Under the pieces are notes generated by a model, which saw only the letters and a list, made by a program, of their open reading frames with translations, was not told the DNA's origin and did no database searches. DNA of 64,000 bases, taken from the NCBI GenBank assembly GCA_025093555.1, contig JAIWNF010000097.1, positions 41,709 to 105,708 of the forward strand, given 5' to 3'. The position numbers and the translations under genes were made by a program. This document shows, piece after piece, positions 60,143 through 64,000 of the stretch. Position 1 is the first letter of the stretch, and every line of letters begins with the position of its first letter. The DNA comes from Circinella umbellata. Lineage: Eukaryota; Mucoromycota; Mucoromycetes; Mucorales; Lichtheimiaceae.

Positions 60143-62480
60143 AATCAATTCGGTACGTATTTAAAGATATACAAATTTTCTTTTTCATGAGGAGGAAACC
60201 ATTGAACTTCATGATGATAATGATTATGCACATACAAACGAACTAACATATAAACACTATTCATAACTTTTTTATAGCTACGTACCTCTCTTCTTCTTTT
60301 CTGCTTCTTTTGTTTCCCTTTCTTTTTTCAGTCCCTTTTTGTTTCTTTTTTCTTTGCTGCTTAATTCTTTACTCTTCTTATACCTCTTATTTCTTTTTCT
60401 TGGTTTTTATTTTTTATATCATTATCATCATATTTTTCTTATTACTATTTTTATCAACATTCTAGCATTATCATCATTCTCTTCTTTGCAAATAAATCAT
60501 TACAAAAAGTCCTTTTTTTTCAGGGAATACTTATAAATCTACATCTGTTCAAAAGATATTTATCCTTATCCGTAACTAGTTTCTATTTTACCTGAATTCA
60601 GATTAATGGAGTAGGAAGTCACTTATTTATTATAAATAGGATAGTTCCATCCCTTCCTTACTATATAACTCTGGCTTCACGTTATTGAAATAAACTCTTT
60701 TCCGGACTATTTGATCGGTTGATTTTGCTGGTTATAAAAACCGCTCTCTTTTTTTATTCTTTGGGTCTTTCACTCGGAATTCATTATATTCTTTTTAGTT
60801 TAATCAGATACGTACGGCTGAACGGGACGTAACAATATCACATATCAGACATCAGTACCAACTCTGTCTTTGTCCAGACACCTCAGATAATACAGTACTA
60901 GTACAACAAAAGGGCAACAACAAGGAGGTCATTCTCTTGAAGTAAAAATATCACGTCCAAAATTATTAAAACGATTATCCGGTCAATCTTTATTGACAAT
61001 ATCGAAACATACAGTAGTATTAGTTCAACGTCATTAATGAACCCTTTAATATATATGGAGAGACACGAGTCGATTAAAAAATTCTTCACTTCTCAAGGCG
61101 AACTTGCGCAAGAAATATCATCATACTCAATACCGCATCCGATCCGGATCGGTTTACTAAGAGCCCTATGAACAGAAAACTTTTTTGTATTGTAATCGAA
61201 TTAAAGAAAAAGAGACATGCATAACAATATTCTTAAAATAACTGAAACTTGATCTTGTACTCATTCACACTGCATCACCGAACATTTTGCTGCAGCAGCA
61301 TCAGTAGCAGGAGCAGTAAGAATCTTGAATCATTTCACTGCAAAAACAAAACGAGGTATTACGATTGTGATATCAATAGTCTATATTTCCCCCTTTCAAC
61401 AATCTGTTTTATCGTCTATCAACATATTCATATTCCAAATGTCAATACATTGCTTTTAGTCAACCAAAAAAAAAACAAGGAAACACATTACACCAATATT
61501 ACGTACGTATTCGAAAAAAAAACCTTTTTATTTGACAATATAGTGTCTTTTTATATATAACATTTCCAAACTATTTCTTAGCTATAAAAGTACCTGATAC
61601 TCTTCCATAGAATATTTTGCCTACCTGCTATAAGATAACTCATACTAATTATTCACGCGAACTATGGATATACATATATACATGGCACGAAAAAGCAGCT
61701 AATATATATATATATAACATCTAGTCAAGAACGATAACAAAAGAAAATCCGATATTGAAGATATTTACTGATCATAAACGATTAATGAAAATCGATAAAA
61801 AAAGCTCTTGTGCCAAAATATATACTACAGAATAAAGCACGTAATAAAAAAATATAGTGGAAACATACCTTAAGAATGAATAATATATATGCACATTGTT
61901 ATGCTGCACACATTCACAAAACGATGTATAAAAGGGTATAAGATATGGAAGAAAGAAAAAGGAGATGCTAATTTAACACCAAAAAACAATATAAAGAAAA
62001 AAGAAATGAATGTATACATAAAAAAAAAATACTAGATTGAACGTGTCGAAATTCAAAGAATAAATAATACGTAATTACCATTCTACAATTAATAAGCCAG
62101 AAGGGTTATGTCAAGTAACAATGTAATTATGAACAAAGAAGATTGGTTCTTGTATTGTGCCTTACTGCTTTAGTTCTTTATATTAAAAGTGAGATGTGCA
62201 AATGGAAAATGAAAATAAAAAACAAATGAAGTATGAGAAAACAAGTAAATTATAATACATAATATTTTATTTTTGGAGAAAAAGATAACGATATATGACA
62301 AGTCATATCAGGGACGTCATAAGTCAGCAACAAGAATACAATAAAAGAAAATAAAACAACTACTATTAATATAAAAGAAGTCTAGATATCTCCCCCCTAA
62401 TACTTCATTGTGTACAATGCAACAATACAAGTGCACAATAAAGCTTGTGGGTTTTGCATACTTAACAACAAAAAATAACA
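60143..62480. other. gene-free AT-rich region
   Basis: No gene is supported. TATA-like and poly(A)-like words at 60,640-60,790 give it a slight LTR look, but no second LTR, primer site or coding region was found. Confidence 0.4.
61121..61168. repeat. second copy of the TAGGG...CCGATCCG repeat end
   Basis: CCGATCCGGATCGGTTTACT then AAGAGCCCTA repeats, in the same orientation, the right end of the block at 56440-56587. It is shorter and more diverged. Confidence 0.4.
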
Positions 62481-62483
62481 AAA

Positions 62484-62882
62484 GTGCAAAACGCTCGCCG
62501 CCGTAAGGGGTTGCTTTTGGTATGTCAGAGCCCAGGCAGAGCCCACGGAGCAGGGAGCCACAAACACACCGCAAACATCCTGCAAAACGTTCGCCGCCGT
62601 AAGGGGTTGCTCCAGTAAGATACCAAGGCAACAGACAGAGCAGAGTGGCACAAACACACCGCAAACGTCCCGTTCTTTTGTCAATCTTCTACAATGTAAA
62701 AAATGCTAAACGTTCATCGTCGTAGGGATTGCTTTCGTAAGATACCAAGGCAAGAGCCTCCAGAGCAGTGCCACAACAGACAGCAAACGTCTTGCAGAAC
62801 GTTAACCGCCGCAGGGTTCCTCCAGTAAGATTACCAAGGCAGAGCCGACGGAGCAGGGAGCCACAAACACACCACAAACGTC
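62484..62882. repeat. GC-richer minisatellite, four diverged units of about 90-125 bp
   Basis: Each unit has a CAAAACGTTCGCCGCCGTA-like start, GGGGTTGCT, AAGATACCAAGGCA, GAGCAGGGAGCCACAAACAC and ACCGCAAACGTCC. Units start at about 62484, 62580, 62705 and 62793. Units one and two are 96 bp apart (32 codons), and a minus-strand frame stays open through both with a repeated ATPYGGERFA phrase. The third and fourth break this spacing. Coding status is unresolved. Confidence 0.8.
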
Positions 62883-64000
62883 CAGCTTCTTTGTTTATTG
62901 TTCAGCAAAGAGAAAAGAAAAAGAAAACCAATAAAAAACCACCAACGAAATATTTGAATTCAAAAAATTTAATGTCAGGAAAATCTTGACGAATCAATTT
63001 CTCTCCTGGTTGGTGGGGGGAAGCTTGGGGGGAGGTTCGAATTGTCGCACGCGTTTATGAAAAAAAAAAACCACTTGTGTTAAAGTCGATCCTTTTCACC
63101 ATAACAAAAACTTTTTTTGGTCACTAATCAAAGTAACAATTAATGTTTCAAAGGTTATTAAAAAGTATAGTTTTACTTTGTAATAATGAAGAAGCCAACC
63201 AAACTTATCTACCTTCTATTTTTACTTTTACTATAAAGAATAAACTCACGCTAAACGCTCCTTCCGCTTCCAACTTCTTTTTAACATAAAGTACCCCTTT
63301 TTTTTCTTTCAATTCATTTATTATTTGGTCTTTGCAAGACGCAATGTTAACTCTAATCATCTCTTTCAACACGACTGCTGCTGATTTCAAGGCTATGGTT
63401 AGAGAAAAGAAAGCCAAGCACAAGAAAGAATAAACGAGGTCAAGGAAGAAACTTAACAAAGTACAAGAGGCAATGAAAAACATGGAAGACAGTGTCAATA
63501 AGGTTCACAGACAACTTGAAGGTCTAAAAACAACATCAAGAGAATCAATTATGTTCAATTGACAATAGTGCCCTCGTGCTGAACCAGCAGCCAATCTGTT
63601 GAGTGGACGCGACTTTCCACATCGCTTGACGACAATGGTGTTACTCAACAGTTGTCATGACACTCTTGGTCAAACTGTATTTGGACAAGAGTGGAAAGCT
63701 GTATATCTTACGATCTATAAGGAAAATGTTACGCCCTTTACCAAAGTCCCTACATTGAACACTCGCGCAAATATGATTTGGATATAACAACAATATGGTG
63801 TCATCTCTCGAAAAGTCGACAACCCAACCCAACTCCTTACTTGAGAAGTACATAAAAGACGAATTTTCTTTGCTCGTATGCGGTGGTTATTGGGACGCCC
63901 GTTTGTTGATGGTTAATTTTTGATACTTTTGAATCAAATGATCCAGGAGCCACAGATGAGAATTAAACCATTTTTTATTATTTTACCGTACAAGCAAAAC
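62883..64000. other. region with possible degraded coding remnant
   Basis: On the plus strand at about 63,345-63,790, short frames read SFNTTAADFKAMVREKKAKH, KLNKVQEAMKNMEDSVNKVH and GQTVFGQEWKAVYLTIYKEN, broken by stops. Base composition is less AT-skewed than around. This looks like a decayed transposable-element or family gene, but no domain was recognised. Confidence 0.3.

Noticed and set aside
60640..60900. Possible solo LTR
   Set aside because: TATA-like and AATAAA-like words occur, but no TG...CA ends, target duplication, primer site or partner LTR could be identified.

Overview
The window looks like nuclear DNA of an early-diverging filamentous fungus, most likely a Mucoromycota (Mucorales-like) species. 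It is very AT-rich. Genes carry many short GT-AG introns, mostly 70-230 bp. Coding sequence favours A/T-ending codons, and intergenic DNA is full of homopolymers and microsatellites. The species-level assignment is inference from gene content and style, not from a marker gene.

Layout. Positions 457-30,200 form a gene-rich block: an EB1-type microtubule plus-end protein (+); an O-fucosyltransferase-like type II membrane glycosyltransferase with an apparent homopolymer frameshift (-); a GDT1/TMEM165 transporter (-); a combined HBS1/SKI7 mRNA-surveillance gene (-); TIM8 (+); a REX1-B-like gene (-) diverging from a CH-like protein gene (+); a decayed repeat-family ORF (-); a U6 snRNA gene (+); a secreted GH28 rhamnogalacturonase (-); a complete Tc1/mariner transposon; a fused allantoicase / ureidoglycolate lyase gene (+); and a TTC1-like TPR protein (+). 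Positions 32,560-45,502 hold one fatty acid synthase gene encoding the whole beta plus alpha complement in a single chain of about 3,932 residues. It is followed by a secreted double-psi beta-barrel protein and the ribosome-biogenesis factor NOP53.

From about 50.4 kb to the end the window becomes repeat-rich and almost gene-free: an 82-bp minisatellite, a 519-bp fold-back element, a 162-bp pogo-type MITE with TA target duplication, two ends of another repeat family, a broken ORF of a repetitive gene family, a small F-box-like gene, and a 96-bp GC-richer minisatellite.

The genes are mostly housekeeping and do not form one pathway. The observations most worth following are: (1) HBS1 and a SKI7-like protein encoded by one locus through an alternative terminal exon that has its own stop and AATAAA; (2) allantoicase and ureidoglycolate lyase, consecutive steps of purine catabolism, fused in one polypeptide; (3) the single-chain FAS; (4) an intact DD34E transposon whose ends are arrays of poly-T/GCG motifs; (5) a fold-back element built from hairpins at several scales; and (6) a U6 snRNA with unusual UUCG-capped end hairpins. 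Exon joins below were checked for reading phase by hand; none is supported by transcript data.
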